Counted from the first letter of the stretch, positions 1 through 8,138 are shown. The stretch is DNA of 62,447 bases from DASRIA01 sp035650255 (GCA_035650255.1 DASRIA010000013.1:1-62447); one strand, 5' to 3'. Numbers and translations are program-made. Notes: generated by a model not told the origin, from the letters alone.

Positions 1-156
1 CGCGAACAGGAACTGCGACATGAACTCGCCCCCGTAGGGATACGGCGGGCGGATCGCGGAGACGATCGTCTTGCCGGTCAGGATCATCATGTCGCCGACC
101 TGCTCGAACAGGTTCTTGGCGGGCAGGAAGGCCCTGTCGGCGACGCTACGAACCAT
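1..156 (-). CDS. MlaE/YrbE-family ABC transporter permease (N-terminal fragment)
   Basis: The first 52 codons of a gene that continues beyond the left edge. The start is ATG at 154-156, with a GGAGAGGA ribosome-binding site just upstream on the minus strand. The visible protein has the stretch VGDMMILTGKTIVSAIRPP followed by YPYGGEFMSQFLF, which I recognise as the N-terminal amphipathic and elbow region of MlaE/YrbE permeases. In actinobacteria these permeases work with Mce substrate-binding proteins and an MlaF-type ATPase to move lipids or sterols across the envelope. The substrate cannot be told from this fragment. The gene is divergent from the lipoprotein gene at 272. The family call is from remembered sequence resemblance; none of the conserved membrane core is inside the window. 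Confidence 0.75.
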   Translation of the reverse strand, partial: MVRSVADRAFLPAKNLFEQVGDMMILTGKTIVSAIRPPYPYGGEFMSQFLFA

Positions 157-271
157 GCGTCCTCTCCACTGAGATCAGCTGCATCTCCTCCCCGTGCAAC
201 GGCCCCGCCCCACGCGAAAACCTCCGCACAGGCGGCAAAGCATAAGCCATGGCCATAGGCCATGCATTGGT

Positions 272-844
272 ATGTTTCGCGCGGGTTTGGAGAGGAGAGC
301 CACATTCCGCGCCGGGTGCGTGGCAGCGACACTTGTCGCGTTGTCCCTGGCGACGGGCGCCTGCGGGAGCGGCGACCCACAGGACGAGAACGAGGCAGAG
401 GGCACCTACAAGGTGGACGTGATCTCGGCCTCCTTCCCGGGAAAGCAGAGCCTGGCCCAGGAGTCCACGCTCAGGATCACGGTCCAGAACAAGGACTCGA
501 AGACGATCCCCAACCTCGGGGTGACGGTCGACGGGTTCTACCAGCGCAAGCAGGACGCCAGCCTGGCCGACCCGGCCCGGCCGATCTGGATCGTCAACGA
601 GGCCCCGTTCAACTCCACGTCCGCGCTGGCGAACACATGGACCACGGGGCCCCTCCAGGCCGGCGCCCGACGGACGCTCGAGTGGAAGGTGAGCGCGCTG
701 CGGGCCGGCACGTACAACCCGCGCTATCGGGTCAACGCCGGGGTCGACGGCAAGGCCGCCGCGGAGTCCTTCGACGGCGGGCCTGCGACCGGCAGCTTCA
801 CCGTGCGCATCTCGCGCGAGCCGAAGTCGCTCGAGGAGAGCTAG
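272..844 (+). CDS. Putative exported lipoprotein, function unknown
   Basis: 190 residues from ATG 272. An Arg-rich n-region is followed by a hydrophobic stretch (about residues 16-30) and Cys31 in the context LATGAC, a loose lipobox with Thr rather than Leu at -3. The mature part is beta-rich, with alternating hydrophobic and polar residues such as STLRITVQNKDSKTIPNLGV, which resembles CARDB/DUF11-like extracellular beta-sandwich domains. No catalytic motif is visible. The start is not certain, because no good ribosome-binding site precedes ATG 272; an upstream in-frame ATG at 194 would give an unlikely Arg/His-rich leader. It is divergent from the MlaE permease gene, so a shared role at the cell envelope is possible. 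It converges on korB, with only 9 bases between the stop codons. Confidence 0.6.
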   Translation: MFRAGLERRATFRAGCVAATLVALSLATGACGSGDPQDENEAEGTYKVDVISASFPGKQSLAQESTLRITVQNKDSKTIPNLGVTVDGFYQRKQDASLADPARPIWIVNEAPFNSTSALANTWTTGPLQAGARRTLEWKVSALRAGTYNPRYRVNAGVDGKAAAESFDGGPATGSFTVRISREPKSLEES

Positions 845-853
845 CCCCAGGGC

Positions 854-1726
854 TCAGCCGGAGGTGATCGCCGGCTCGGCCGGCCGCACTGCGAACGTCT
901 CGACCAGTTCGTCCACCGACCCGGCCGGCGCGCGCTCCTGCATCTCCAGCACGCGGCCGTCGAGCGTCGGGCGCTCGTGCCGGTAGTAGATGCCGATCCC
1001 CATCTCGTTCGAGAGCGCGGCTGCAAAGGCGGCGGCGCGGTCCGACGAGTCGTGCTCGGCGGGCAGGTTGTAGACGGCTTCCTTCCACTCCTGCGTCGTG
1101 TTGTTGAACGCGGTGCAGGGGCTGAACGCATCGATGAAGCTGAAGCCCGGGTGGCGGATGCCCTCGACGATCAGCTCGGTCAGCTCCTTCGAGCGGAAGC
1201 TCGCGCCCTGCGCGACATATGAGCAGTCGGCGGCGATCGCCGTCGCGAGCACGTTCATCGGCTCCTCGAGGTTGCCGAACGGCGTCGACGGCGACTTCTG
1301 CTCGTGCAGGGACGTGGGCGAGACCTGGCCCTTCGTGAGGCCGTAGGTCTGGTTGTTCATGATGATGTACGTGATGTCGACGTTGCGGCGCGCGGCGTGC
1401 GGGAAGTGGCCCCCGCCGATCGCGAAGCCGTCGCCGTCGCCGCCGACAGCAATCACGTCGAGGTCGGGGTTGGCGAGCTTCACGCCCATGGCCGTCGGCA
1501 GCGCGCGGCCGTGCACGCCGTGGAACCCGTACGTGGAGACGAAGCCGGGAAAGCGGCTCGAGCAACCGATGCCCGACACGATCACCGTGCGGTCCGGGTC
1601 GAGATCGAGCTCGGCGAACGCGCGGTAGGCCGCCGCCAGCACTCCGAAGTCGCCGCAGCCCGGGCACCAGATCGGCTTCAGGCCGGACTTGTAGGTGTTT
1701 GCCTTGACCCTCAGCTCGTCAGCCAA
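854..1726 (-). CDS. korB: 2-oxoacid:ferredoxin oxidoreductase, beta subunit (KorB-like)
   Basis: 290 residues. This subunit binds thiamine diphosphate and a [4Fe-4S] cluster in the enzyme that oxidatively decarboxylates a 2-oxoacid to an acyl-CoA and reduces ferredoxin. Visible landmarks are the N-terminal IWCPGCGDFG (Cys21 and Cys24), a further Cys in SGIGCSSRFPGF, and the thiamine-diphosphate/Mg signature GGDGDGFAIGGGH near residues 93-105. The start is TTG 1724-1726, with GGGAGG six bases upstream. It overlaps the end of korA by 8 bases, so the two are translationally coupled. The length and the heterodimer layout match actinobacterial KorAB, which acts on 2-oxoglutarate and provides an alternative to 2-oxoglutarate dehydrogenase. 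Substrate preference for 2-oxoglutarate over pyruvate is inferred from that layout. Confidence 0.9.
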   Translation of the reverse strand: MADELRVKANTYKSGLKPIWCPGCGDFGVLAAAYRAFAELDLDPDRTVIVSGIGCSSRFPGFVSTYGFHGVHGRALPTAMGVKLANPDLDVIAVGGDGDGFAIGGGHFPHAARRNVDITYIIMNNQTYGLTKGQVSPTSLHEQKSPSTPFGNLEEPMNVLATAIAADCSYVAQGASFRSKELTELIVEGIRHPGFSFIDAFSPCTAFNNTTQEWKEAVYNLPAEHDSSDRAAAFAAALSNEMGIGIYYRHERPTLDGRVLEMQERAPAGSVDELVETFAVRPAEPAITSG

Positions 1727-3560
1727 CTCTGGCCTCCCCTGTCATTCCGGGCAGCCACACGCCGCTGTCGTCAGCGGGCACGGTGCCCTCGGTGATGAAG
1801 TCAGCGATCTGCGCCGCGGTGAACGGCAGGCCGGTCGCCTTGCAGACCGATTCGCATTCCACGCGCGCGTCCGCTCGCGCGATGCGCGCGAACTGGCCCG
1901 TCACGTTCAGCTCGGGGACGATCACGCGGCCCATCCCGTCCGCCCACGCACGGATGCGCTCCGTCGGCAGCGGGGCCAGCACGCGCGGGTAGCACGTGGA
2001 CACCTTCAGGCCGCGGTCCAGGCAGATCTCGGCCGCCTCCAGGGCTGCTCCCTCGGTCGAGCCCCAGCCCAGGATGCCCACGTCGGCCTGCTCGGGGCCG
2101 GTGATCGTCACCCGGCCCTCGTGGTCGGCCAGCGGCTGCAGCTTGCGGAAGCGCTTGGACATCATCGCGGTGTGCAGCTCCGGCTCGTAGTGGGGGTTGC
2201 CGGCCTCGTCGTGCTCGATCCCCGTGGACACGTAAGCCCCCGGGTTGCCGGGCACCGCCATGGGCGACACGCCGCCGGCGCGGATCTCGTAGCGGTTGTA
2301 CGAGCCGTTTGCCTCTGCCTGGCCGTTCGGCTGCGCGCGCTCGTCCACGTCGAATGAGCCGAGCGCGGGCCGCGCCACCGTCTCGAGCCGGTGCGAGAGC
2401 GACTGGTCCGACAGCACGATCACCGGCACCTGGTACTTCTCGGCGGCGTTGAACGCCTCCACGATGACGTCGAAGCAGTCGGAGACCGACGTCGGGGCCA
2501 TCACCACGCGCGGCGATTCGCCGTGCCCGCCGAAGAGGGCGTGATTGAGGTCGGACTGCTCCGTCTTGGTGGGCATTCCGGTCGAAGGGCCGGAGCGCTG
2601 CGCGTCCACGATCACGGCCGGGATCTCGGCCATGCCGGCCAGGCCGACCAGCTCGGCCATCAGCGACAGGCCGGGACCCGACGTGGCGGTCATCGCCTTG
2701 CGGCCCGCGAACGACGCACCCAGCACGGACGCCAGCGCGGCGATCTCGTCCTCGGTCTGGATCGCGACGCCCCCGAATCGCGGCAGGCGCGCCGCCAGCC
2801 ATTCGAGGATGTCGGACGCCGGCGTGATCGGATAGCCCGCGTAGTAACCGAGGCCTGCATGGAGGGCACCAAGGCAGATCGCCTGGTTGCCCGACACCAG
2901 CAACCGGTCCTCGTCCAGCGACCGCGCCGGCCCGAGCTTGTGGCCGTTGGCCGGCAGCTCGTCCCGGGCGTGCTCGAACCCGGCCCGCAGCGACTTGATG
3001 TTCGACTCCCCCACGTCGCCCTTGTGGGCGTAGCGCTTGAGGATCATCTCCTCGATGCGAACCGTGTCGATGCCCAGCAGCCCGCAGACGAGGCCAACGG
3101 ACACCATGTTCTTGCCGCGCCGGTTGCCGCCCGCCTCCTGGGCGATTGCGGCGAGCGGGACCTCGGACGCGCGCGACTCGTACTGCGGCGAGACCTTCAC
3201 GGACTCGGCGTCGCAGACGATGTGGCCGTCTGCCGCGAGCTCGTGGTGGTGGAGGTCGAACGCCTCCTGGTTGAAGCAGACCAGCAGGTCGACGGCGTCG
3301 CCCTGCGTGCGCACGGGCGCCGTGCCCATCCGCACCTGATACATGCAGGGACCACCGCGGATCTCGGCGGGATAGGTGCGGAAGGTCAGCGCCCAGTAGC
3401 CGGTGCGCGCAGCTCCCGTGGTGAGAATGTCGCCGCTCGAAATGACGCCTTCGCCGGACTCGCCGGCGAGGCGAACGGTTATGTCGTCACGGATCAAGTT
3501 GTCGTGATGCGCCGGGAGCCAGCCCCCCGGCCTGAGCCGCGCTGCGAACCCGCGACCCAA
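1719..3560 (-). CDS. korA: 2-oxoacid:ferredoxin oxidoreductase, fused gamma-alpha subunit (KorA-like)
   Basis: About 613 residues. The N-terminal gamma domain starts with VRLAGESGEGVISSGDILT (about residues 29-47) and carries RGGPCMYQVRM. The alpha domain follows from about residue 225 (GNQAICLGALHAGLGYYAGYP, then TATSGPGLSLM and DAQRSGPSTGMPTKTEQ). The gamma-alpha fusion is normal for this family. Only two start codons are possible: TTG 3558-3560, which lies just one base from an AGGAGG, and TTG 3495-3497, which has no clear site. I keep the longer form, but the first 21 residues (Arg/Pro/Gly-rich) look atypical and may be untranslated. The gene lies downstream of pucR and has its own promoter-like sequence at 3575-3604. 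KorAB supplies reduced ferredoxin, which could connect with FprA at 18453. Confidence 0.9.
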   Translation of the reverse strand: MGRGFAARLRPGGWLPAHHDNLIRDDITVRLAGESGEGVISSGDILTTGAARTGYWALTFRTYPAEIRGGPCMYQVRMGTAPVRTQGDAVDLLVCFNQEAFDLHHHELAADGHIVCDAESVKVSPQYESRASEVPLAAIAQEAGGNRRGKNMVSVGLVCGLLGIDTVRIEEMILKRYAHKGDVGESNIKSLRAGFEHARDELPANGHKLGPARSLDEDRLLVSGNQAICLGALHAGLGYYAGYPITPASDILEWLAARLPRFGGVAIQTEDEIAALASVLGASFAGRKAMTATSGPGLSLMAELVGLAGMAEIPAVIVDAQRSGPSTGMPTKTEQSDLNHALFGGHGESPRVVMAPTSVSDCFDVIVEAFNAAEKYQVPVIVLSDQSLSHRLETVARPALGSFDVDERAQPNGQAEANGSYNRYEIRAGGVSPMAVPGNPGAYVSTGIEHDEAGNPHYEPELHTAMMSKRFRKLQPLADHEGRVTITGPEQADVGILGWGSTEGAALEAAEICLDRGLKVSTCYPRVLAPLPTERIRAWADGMGRVIVPELNVTGQFARIARADARVECESVCKATGLPFTAAQIADFITEGTVPADDSGVWLPGMTGEARVG

Positions 3561-3574
3561 TCCTCCTGGCGGCG

Positions 3575-3604
3575 ATTATAGGCCCCGGCATGACGACGCG
3601 TCAT
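3575..3604 (-). promoter_or_regulatory. Putative korA promoter with inverted repeat over the -35
   Basis: On the minus strand a perfect TATAAT lies at 3580-3575. A -35-like ATGACG lies at 3604-3599, 18 bases away. The -35 is one arm of a perfect inverted repeat ATGACG-acg-CGTCAT (3590-3604), a good place for a repressor or activator. The promoter lies between the end of the PucR-type regulator gene and korA. This is read directly from sequence; function is inference. Confidence 0.5.
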
Positions 3605-3623
3605 ACGAATTTGGAGCAGAGTT

Positions 3624-4817
3624 CTAGGAGCCGGCCTCCACGATCCGCAGTGCCTTCAACCCGAGCCCCAGCCGCTCCCGGTCCTCGGTCGCGGCGGGAT
3701 CGAGCCCGGTGAGCTCCCTCACCCGCTCCAGCCGGTATGCGACGGTGTGCCGGTGGGCGTAGATCGCCCGGGCGGTCGCGTTCATGTTGCAGTCGTTCCC
3801 GAGATAGGCCTCGAGGGTGGGCAGCAGGTCGCCCCGGTACTGCTCGTCGTGGCTCACCAGCGGGGCGACCGTGTCCTCGTAGAACCGCCGCACCTCGTCC
3901 GGATCGGAGGCCAGCGCCCGGTACAGCAGGCGGTACACGCCGGACCCGCCCTCGCCGTCGAGGGCCTGCGCCGCCGGAGATTCCTCCGCAAGGCCCTCGA
4001 GCACCATCTCGGCCTCCGTCACGGCGCGGGCGATCTCGCGCGGGTCGCCGTAGTGCGACGACGTCCCGGTGAGGCCGTAGGGCCGCAAGCGCTCGGCGAC
4101 GTCGGCCACCGCCCGGCGTTCGCCCCGCCGGGAGGGCAGCAGCGCGTAGAGGCGCTCGCCCACCAGCTCGGCCAGAGACTGCGGGAACTCGGTCGCGATC
4201 ACGGACAGCGCTTCGCGCGGCCGGCCGGCTCCCACGTCGGTGACCGACACCATCACACCGGCGGAGAGGTCGCAGCCCTGCGCCGTCGCGCGCCGGACCG
4301 CCGCCTCCGGGCGGATGGAGCGCGTGACGATCTGGGCCATCAGGCCGCCCGGAGCCTGCGCGCTGTCGCGCTCGCTGGCCTTGTCGAGCGCCACGGCGGT
4401 GGCGCTGGACGTCGCGGCGAGGTGCAGGAACTCGCCGGCCTCGGACTCCACGGGCGGCCCGCCGGCAAGCATGCCCACCACTCCCACGAGGCGATCGGCG
4501 AACGAGATCGGGATCACGAGGTCGACCTCCTCGGGAATCGCCGCGCGGCCACCGGCGACGCGCTTCTCGGTGAGGCGGCGCAGGGCCGCAAGCTCCTCCG
4601 AGTGCCCGCCCGGCCACACCACCGCGACGTCGAGCTCGGGCACCACGATGCCGATCGGGCGGCCCACCTCCTCCGCCGCAAGCTCCGCCATCCGGTCGAA
4701 GCCGTCGCCGGTGAGCGCCGCGTCCACCATCAGCTGGTGGACGCGGCGAATCCGCTCGACCAGGGTCGGAAGGCGGCTCTCGGCTACAGAACCGGCAGGT
4801 ACCGGTCCAGCTCCCAT
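3624..4817 (-). CDS. PucR-family helix-turn-helix transcriptional regulator
   Basis: 397 residues from ATG 4815-4817, preceded by AGGTGAG. The C-terminus carries the PucR-type HTH, with LPTLEAYLGNDCNMNATAR followed by IYAHRHTVAYRLERVRELTG (about residues 329-370). A GAF-like segment (about residues 40-150) and a GGDEF-like central region (about 165-280) precede it, the usual order in this family. Most members control catabolic or nitrogen-scavenging genes. The start codon lies inside the last codons of glnA, so the genes overlap by 34 bases and are probably translationally coupled. That links it to the amt-glnK-glnA operon, and its position just upstream of korA makes korA a plausible target. 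The ligand is unknown. The same frame is open further upstream through glnA, but that part is Arg/Ala/Gly-rich shadow sequence. Confidence 0.85.
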   Translation of the reverse strand: MGAGPVPAGSVAESRLPTLVERIRRVHQLMVDAALTGDGFDRMAELAAEEVGRPIGIVVPELDVAVVWPGGHSEELAALRRLTEKRVAGGRAAIPEEVDLVIPISFADRLVGVVGMLAGGPPVESEAGEFLHLAATSSATAVALDKASERDSAQAPGGLMAQIVTRSIRPEAAVRRATAQGCDLSAGVMVSVTDVGAGRPREALSVIATEFPQSLAELVGERLYALLPSRRGERRAVADVAERLRPYGLTGTSSHYGDPREIARAVTEAEMVLEGLAEESPAAQALDGEGGSGVYRLLYRALASDPDEVRRFYEDTVAPLVSHDEQYRGDLLPTLEAYLGNDCNMNATARAIYAHRHTVAYRLERVRELTGLDPAATEDRERLGLGLKALRIVEAGS

Positions 4818-6151
4818 GGGCTCACCTGCACTCGGTAGTCCTCCCACTCCTGACGCTTGAGGTCGATGTAGCGGGTGAACACGTGCTCGCCGAGCGCCTT
4901 CAGCACCAGCTCCGAGCCGGCCATCTCCTCGATCGCCTCGCCGAGCGTCTCGGGGAGCTGCTCGATGCCGAGCTTCTTGCGCTCCTCGGGCGTCAGGTCG
5001 TAGAGGTTCGTCTCCATCGGGTCGGGCAGCTCGTAGCCCTTCTCGATTCCCTCCAGACCCGCCTGCAGCATGGCCGCGAACGTCAGGTACGGGTTGCATG
5101 CGGGGTCGGGGCACCGCAACTCGGCGCGCGTCGCCTGCTCCTTGCCCGGGTGGTACATCGGCACGCGGATCAGCGCGGAGCGGTTGCGCCGCGACCAGGC
5201 GATGTAGACCGGCGCCTCGTAGCCGGGCACGAGCCGCTTGTACGAGTTGACCCACTGCGCGAACAGCGCCGAGATCTCGCGTGCATGCTTGAGCTGCCCG
5301 GCGATGAACGACTTCGCCGTGGGGCTCAGGTGGTACTCGTCCTCCGGGTCGAAGAACGCGTTGCGCCCGTTGCTGAACAGCGACTGGTGCGTGTGCATTC
5401 CCGACCCGTTCTCACCGAACAGCGGCTTCGGCATGAACGTCGCGTAGACGCCGTACTTCATCGCGATCTCCTTGACCGTGATGCGATACGTCATCGCGTT
5501 GTCGGCCATGCGCAGGCCCTCGGCGAAGCGCATGTCGATCTCGTGCTGCGAGGGCCCGACCTCGTGGTGCGTGTACTCGACGTGGATGCCGAGCTGCTCG
5601 AGGGCGAGCACCGTCTCGCGGCGCATGTCCGATGCGGCGTCGAGAGTCGTGAGGTCGAAGTAGCCGCCCTTGTCCAGCACCTCCGGTGGGCCGCCGTTCA
5701 GCTCGGCCTGCCGGAAGTAGAAGAACTCCAGCTCGGGCCCGATGTTGAACGTGTCGAAGCCCATCGCCTGCGCGCGCTCGAGCGCCCGGCGCATCACGTA
5801 GCGCGGGTCGCCCTCGTACGGCTCGCCGCCGGGGACGAGCACATCGCAGAACATGCGTGCGACGGCCTTCTCGCGCGGGCGCCATGGCAACACGGCGAAG
5901 GTGCTCGGGTCGGGCATGGCGATCATGTCCGACTCCTCGATGCGGTTGAAGCCGGTGATGGACGAGCCGTCGAAGCCCATGCCATCGGTGAGCGCGTTCT
6001 CCAGCTCGTCCTTGCCCACCGCGAAGCTCTTCAGCTGGCCCAGGATGTCGGTGAACCAGAGCCGGATGAACTGGATGTCGTGCTCCTCGACCAGTGCGAG
6101 CACGTCCTGCGCGGACGCTCCCGGGCTGGTGGTGGTGTCAACTGTTGCCAT
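4784..6151 (-). CDS. glnA: Glutamine synthetase, type I
   Basis: 455 residues, normal length for GSI. It makes glutamine from glutamate, ammonium and ATP. Visible signatures are LWFTDILGQLKSF, DGSSITGFNRIEESDM, the metal-binding GPELEFFYF, the ATP-site region with NGSGMHTHQS, and ELRCPDPACNPYL near the C-terminus. The C-terminal third (MYHPGKEQATRAELRCPDP through EDYRVQVSPWELDRYL) resembles the GSI-alpha type. It still has NLYDLTPEE, where the Tyr corresponds to the adenylylation site of GSI-beta enzymes, so whether it is modified is open. The start ATG 6149-6151 follows AAAGGACG. It sits downstream of glnK and overlaps pucR. The 121-base gap to glnK holds repeats and a hairpin that may regulate glnA separately. 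Confidence 0.95.
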   Translation of the reverse strand: MATVDTTTSPGASAQDVLALVEEHDIQFIRLWFTDILGQLKSFAVGKDELENALTDGMGFDGSSITGFNRIEESDMIAMPDPSTFAVLPWRPREKAVARMFCDVLVPGGEPYEGDPRYVMRRALERAQAMGFDTFNIGPELEFFYFRQAELNGGPPEVLDKGGYFDLTTLDAASDMRRETVLALEQLGIHVEYTHHEVGPSQHEIDMRFAEGLRMADNAMTYRITVKEIAMKYGVYATFMPKPLFGENGSGMHTHQSLFSNGRNAFFDPEDEYHLSPTAKSFIAGQLKHAREISALFAQWVNSYKRLVPGYEAPVYIAWSRRNRSALIRVPMYHPGKEQATRAELRCPDPACNPYLTFAAMLQAGLEGIEKGYELPDPMETNLYDLTPEERKKLGIEQLPETLGEAIEEMAGSELVLKALGEHVFTRYIDLKRQEWEDYRVQVSPWELDRYLPVL

Positions 6152-6192
6152 CTCGTCCTTTCTCGCTCACGGATCTTCCGGCTGAGGAAAAT

Positions 6193-6259
6193 CCGATTCG
6201 TTTCTCTCGTGGCTGCGGGGGCGTGGCTTGCAGCCGCGCCCCCGAGCCGTACCGATTCG
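6193..6259. promoter_or_regulatory. Paired CCGATTCG repeats and hairpin in the glnK-glnA gap
   Basis: The gap contains two direct copies of CCGATTCG (6193-6200 and 6252-6259), each followed by a T-rich tract (TTTCTC and GTTTTCT). Between them is an 8-bp hairpin CGGGGGCG/CGCCCCCG (6216-6223 with 6237-6244). A competing inverted repeat GGCTGC/GCAGCC (6211-6216 with 6230-6235) overlaps it. The two stems cannot form together, which is how an attenuator or switch could look. No U-tract follows the hairpin on the minus strand, so it is not a textbook terminator. Function is inference. Confidence 0.4.
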
Positions 6260-6272
6260 GTTTTCTGTTGCC

Positions 6273-6647
6273 CTAGACGCCGGCGGGTATCTCGTCCGCC
6301 TCGTGGGCCTGCAACACCTGCTCGCCGTGCTCGCCGGTGCGGATGCGGATCGCGTCCTCGACCGGCAGGACGAAGATCTTCCCATCGCCCACCTCGCCGC
6401 TGCGAGCGTGCTTCAGGATCGCCTCCGTCACCAGTCCCACGTCACCGTCTCCGACCACGATCTCGAGCTTCATCTTGGGCCGGAGATGAATCGTCAGCTC
6501 CGAGCCCCGATAGTGCTCCGTGATCCCCTTCTGGCGACCCGAGCCCCGGTACTGGCCGACCGAGAGGGATGGAAACCCCTTCTCGAGCAGCTCCGTCCGG
6601 ATTGGCTCGAACGCCTCGTGGCGTATGAATGCTTCGATCTTCTTCAT
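6273..6647 (-). CDS. glnK: PII nitrogen regulatory protein (GlnK/GlnB type) lacking Tyr51
   Basis: 124 residues, slightly longer than the usual 112. PII trimers sense ATP/ADP and 2-oxoglutarate and bind targets such as Amt through the T-loop. Conserved features visible are the start KKIEAFIRHEAFEPIR, Gly37-Arg-Gln39-Lys40 (GRQKG), Pro57-Lys58, LEIVV, GDGKIFV and RIRTGEHG. Position 51, which is Tyr in E. coli GlnB/GlnK and the site of uridylylation or adenylylation, is Leu here (HYRGSELTI). Covalent control at that residue is therefore impossible. The C-terminus has an acidic extension after RIRTGE. It starts 15 bases downstream of amt, the classic amtB-glnK pairing, which supports a role in gating ammonium uptake. 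Confidence 0.93.
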   Translation of the reverse strand: MKKIEAFIRHEAFEPIRTELLEKGFPSLSVGQYRGSGRQKGITEHYRGSELTIHLRPKMKLEIVVGDGDVGLVTEAILKHARSGEVGDGKIFVLPVEDAIRIRTGEHGEQVLQAHEADEIPAGV

Positions 6648-6662
6648 GTGCGCCGATACCTC

Positions 6663-8138
6663 CTAGGTCTCGCTCGCCGCGGGTCGTGGAGCAGCGGCGC
6701 TCATCGCCGTTGGTGCAGGCGCAGGCATCGCGCCCGGCGTGTAACCGCCACCGGCCTCCGGCTCCGGGATGAACAGCTCCGGGTAGCCGTACATGCCGTG
6801 CTCGACGATGTCGAGACCGGCTTCCTCCTGTTCGGCCGAGACTCGCAGCCCGATCGTGGCCTTGATCAGGCCGAACACGAGCAGCGAAGCGCCGAACGCG
6901 AACGCGAACGCCGCGCCGATGCCGAGCGCCTGGGCGCCGAGCTGGTCGAGCGAGCCGGTGTACCAGAGGCCCGGGTCACCGACGGCGTTCAGCTCCGCAT
7001 AGCGCGGGGACGTGAAGATGCCGCAGGACAGCGTGCCCCAGATACCCGCCAGGCCGTGCGCCGACAGCGCGCCGACCGGGTCGTCCAGGACCTTCTCGAT
7101 CGCGAGCACCCCGACCACGACGATCACGCCCGCAACCGCGCCGATGATCGGCGCAGCCCAGAACTCGACGTAGCCCGACGGAGCCGTGATCGCGACCAGG
7201 CCGGCGATCGCGCCGTTGCCCGCCATGCCGATGTCGACAGTCTTCTGGAGCGCGTAGATCGTCGATACGGCCGCCAGGACCCCCGCCGCGGCGGCGAGGT
7301 TGGTGACCAGCGCGACCTCGGCGAACCGGTTGCCGATCGCTCCCAGCGTTGAGCCGGGGTTGAAGCCGAACCAGCCCAGCCACAGGATCAGCACGCCGAG
7401 GCCGACGAGCGGCATCGAGTGCCCGGGAATCGGACGCGGCTTGCCGTCGGGCCCGTACTTCCCGATCCGCGGCCCGAGCAGGAGCAACGCCGCCAAGGCG
7501 CCGGTCGCTCCGATCAGGTGGACCACGGTCGATCCGGCGAAGTCCTGCATGCCGACGTTGACCTGCAGCCAGCCGCCGCCGAAGATCCAGTGGCTGATGA
7601 TCGGGTAGATCACCGCGGAGAAGATGACGGCGTAGACCACGTACGCGCCGTACTTGATCCGCTCCAGGGTGGTTCCCCAGACGATGGCCAAGGAGACCGC
7701 GCAGAACACGAACTGGAAGAACAGGAACGCTGCCGGGCTGATGTTGTAGGTCCCGATGAACGGGAACTGCTGTGCCGCCTCTGACGGCACGGAGCTCACG
7801 TCCAGGAAGAACCCGGAGTCACCCGCGATCGTTCCCGCGCCGCCGAAGGCAAGCGCAAACCCGACCGCCCAGTACGCAAGCGAGGCGATCGAGAAGTTGG
7901 TCAGGATCTTCGCCACCCCGGCGCCGGCGTTCTTGGCGCGCGAGAAGCCGATCTCCAACAGGGCGAACCCTGCCTGCATGAACATCACGAGCACCGCCGC
8001 CACGATCACCCAGGTGGTGTTCAGGCTGGAGACGGTGTCCTCGATGGTCGGGCCGTCCTGTGCGAACGCGACCGCCGGCAGTGCCAGCAGCACCGCCGCG
8101 CCGGAGAGCGCCGCCTTCAAGTACCTGGTCCGCTTCAA
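6663..8138 (-). CDS. amt: Ammonium transporter (Amt/MEP family)
   Basis: 491 residues. A signal peptide (about residues 1-26, ending PAVAFA) precedes 11 expected membrane helices, with FMQAGFALLEIGFSRAKNAG in the first. The twin pore histidines can be placed in VVHLIGATGAL and in LSAHGLAGIWGTL. It carries ammonium into the cell. A cytoplasmic tail of about 45 residues ends in an Ala/Pro-rich stretch. The start is TTG 8136-8138 with a strong AGGAGGA seven bases upstream. It leads the operon amt-glnK-glnA-pucR, so nitrogen control probably acts in the 340-base region upstream. Confidence 0.95.
   Translation of the reverse strand: MKRTRYLKAALSGAAVLLALPAVAFAQDGPTIEDTVSSLNTTWVIVAAVLVMFMQAGFALLEIGFSRAKNAGAGVAKILTNFSIASLAYWAVGFALAFGGAGTIAGDSGFFLDVSSVPSEAAQQFPFIGTYNISPAAFLFFQFVFCAVSLAIVWGTTLERIKYGAYVVYAVIFSAVIYPIISHWIFGGGWLQVNVGMQDFAGSTVVHLIGATGALAALLLLGPRIGKYGPDGKPRPIPGHSMPLVGLGVLILWLGWFGFNPGSTLGAIGNRFAEVALVTNLAAAAGVLAAVSTIYALQKTVDIGMAGNGAIAGLVAITAPSGYVEFWAAPIIGAVAGVIVVVGVLAIEKVLDDPVGALSAHGLAGIWGTLSCGIFTSPRYAELNAVGDPGLWYTGSLDQLGAQALGIGAAFAFAFGASLLVFGLIKATIGLRVSAEQEEAGLDIVEHGMYGYPELFIPEPEAGGGYTPGAMPAPAPTAMSAAAPRPAASET

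Noticed and set aside
2391..3581. Long plus-strand open frame opposite korA
   Set aside because: Shadow of korA; no recognisable domain and biased composition.
4818..5255. Extended N-terminus for the PucR gene
   Set aside because: This segment lies within glnA in another frame, is Arg/Ala/Gly-rich, and a better ATG with a ribosome-binding site exists at 4817.
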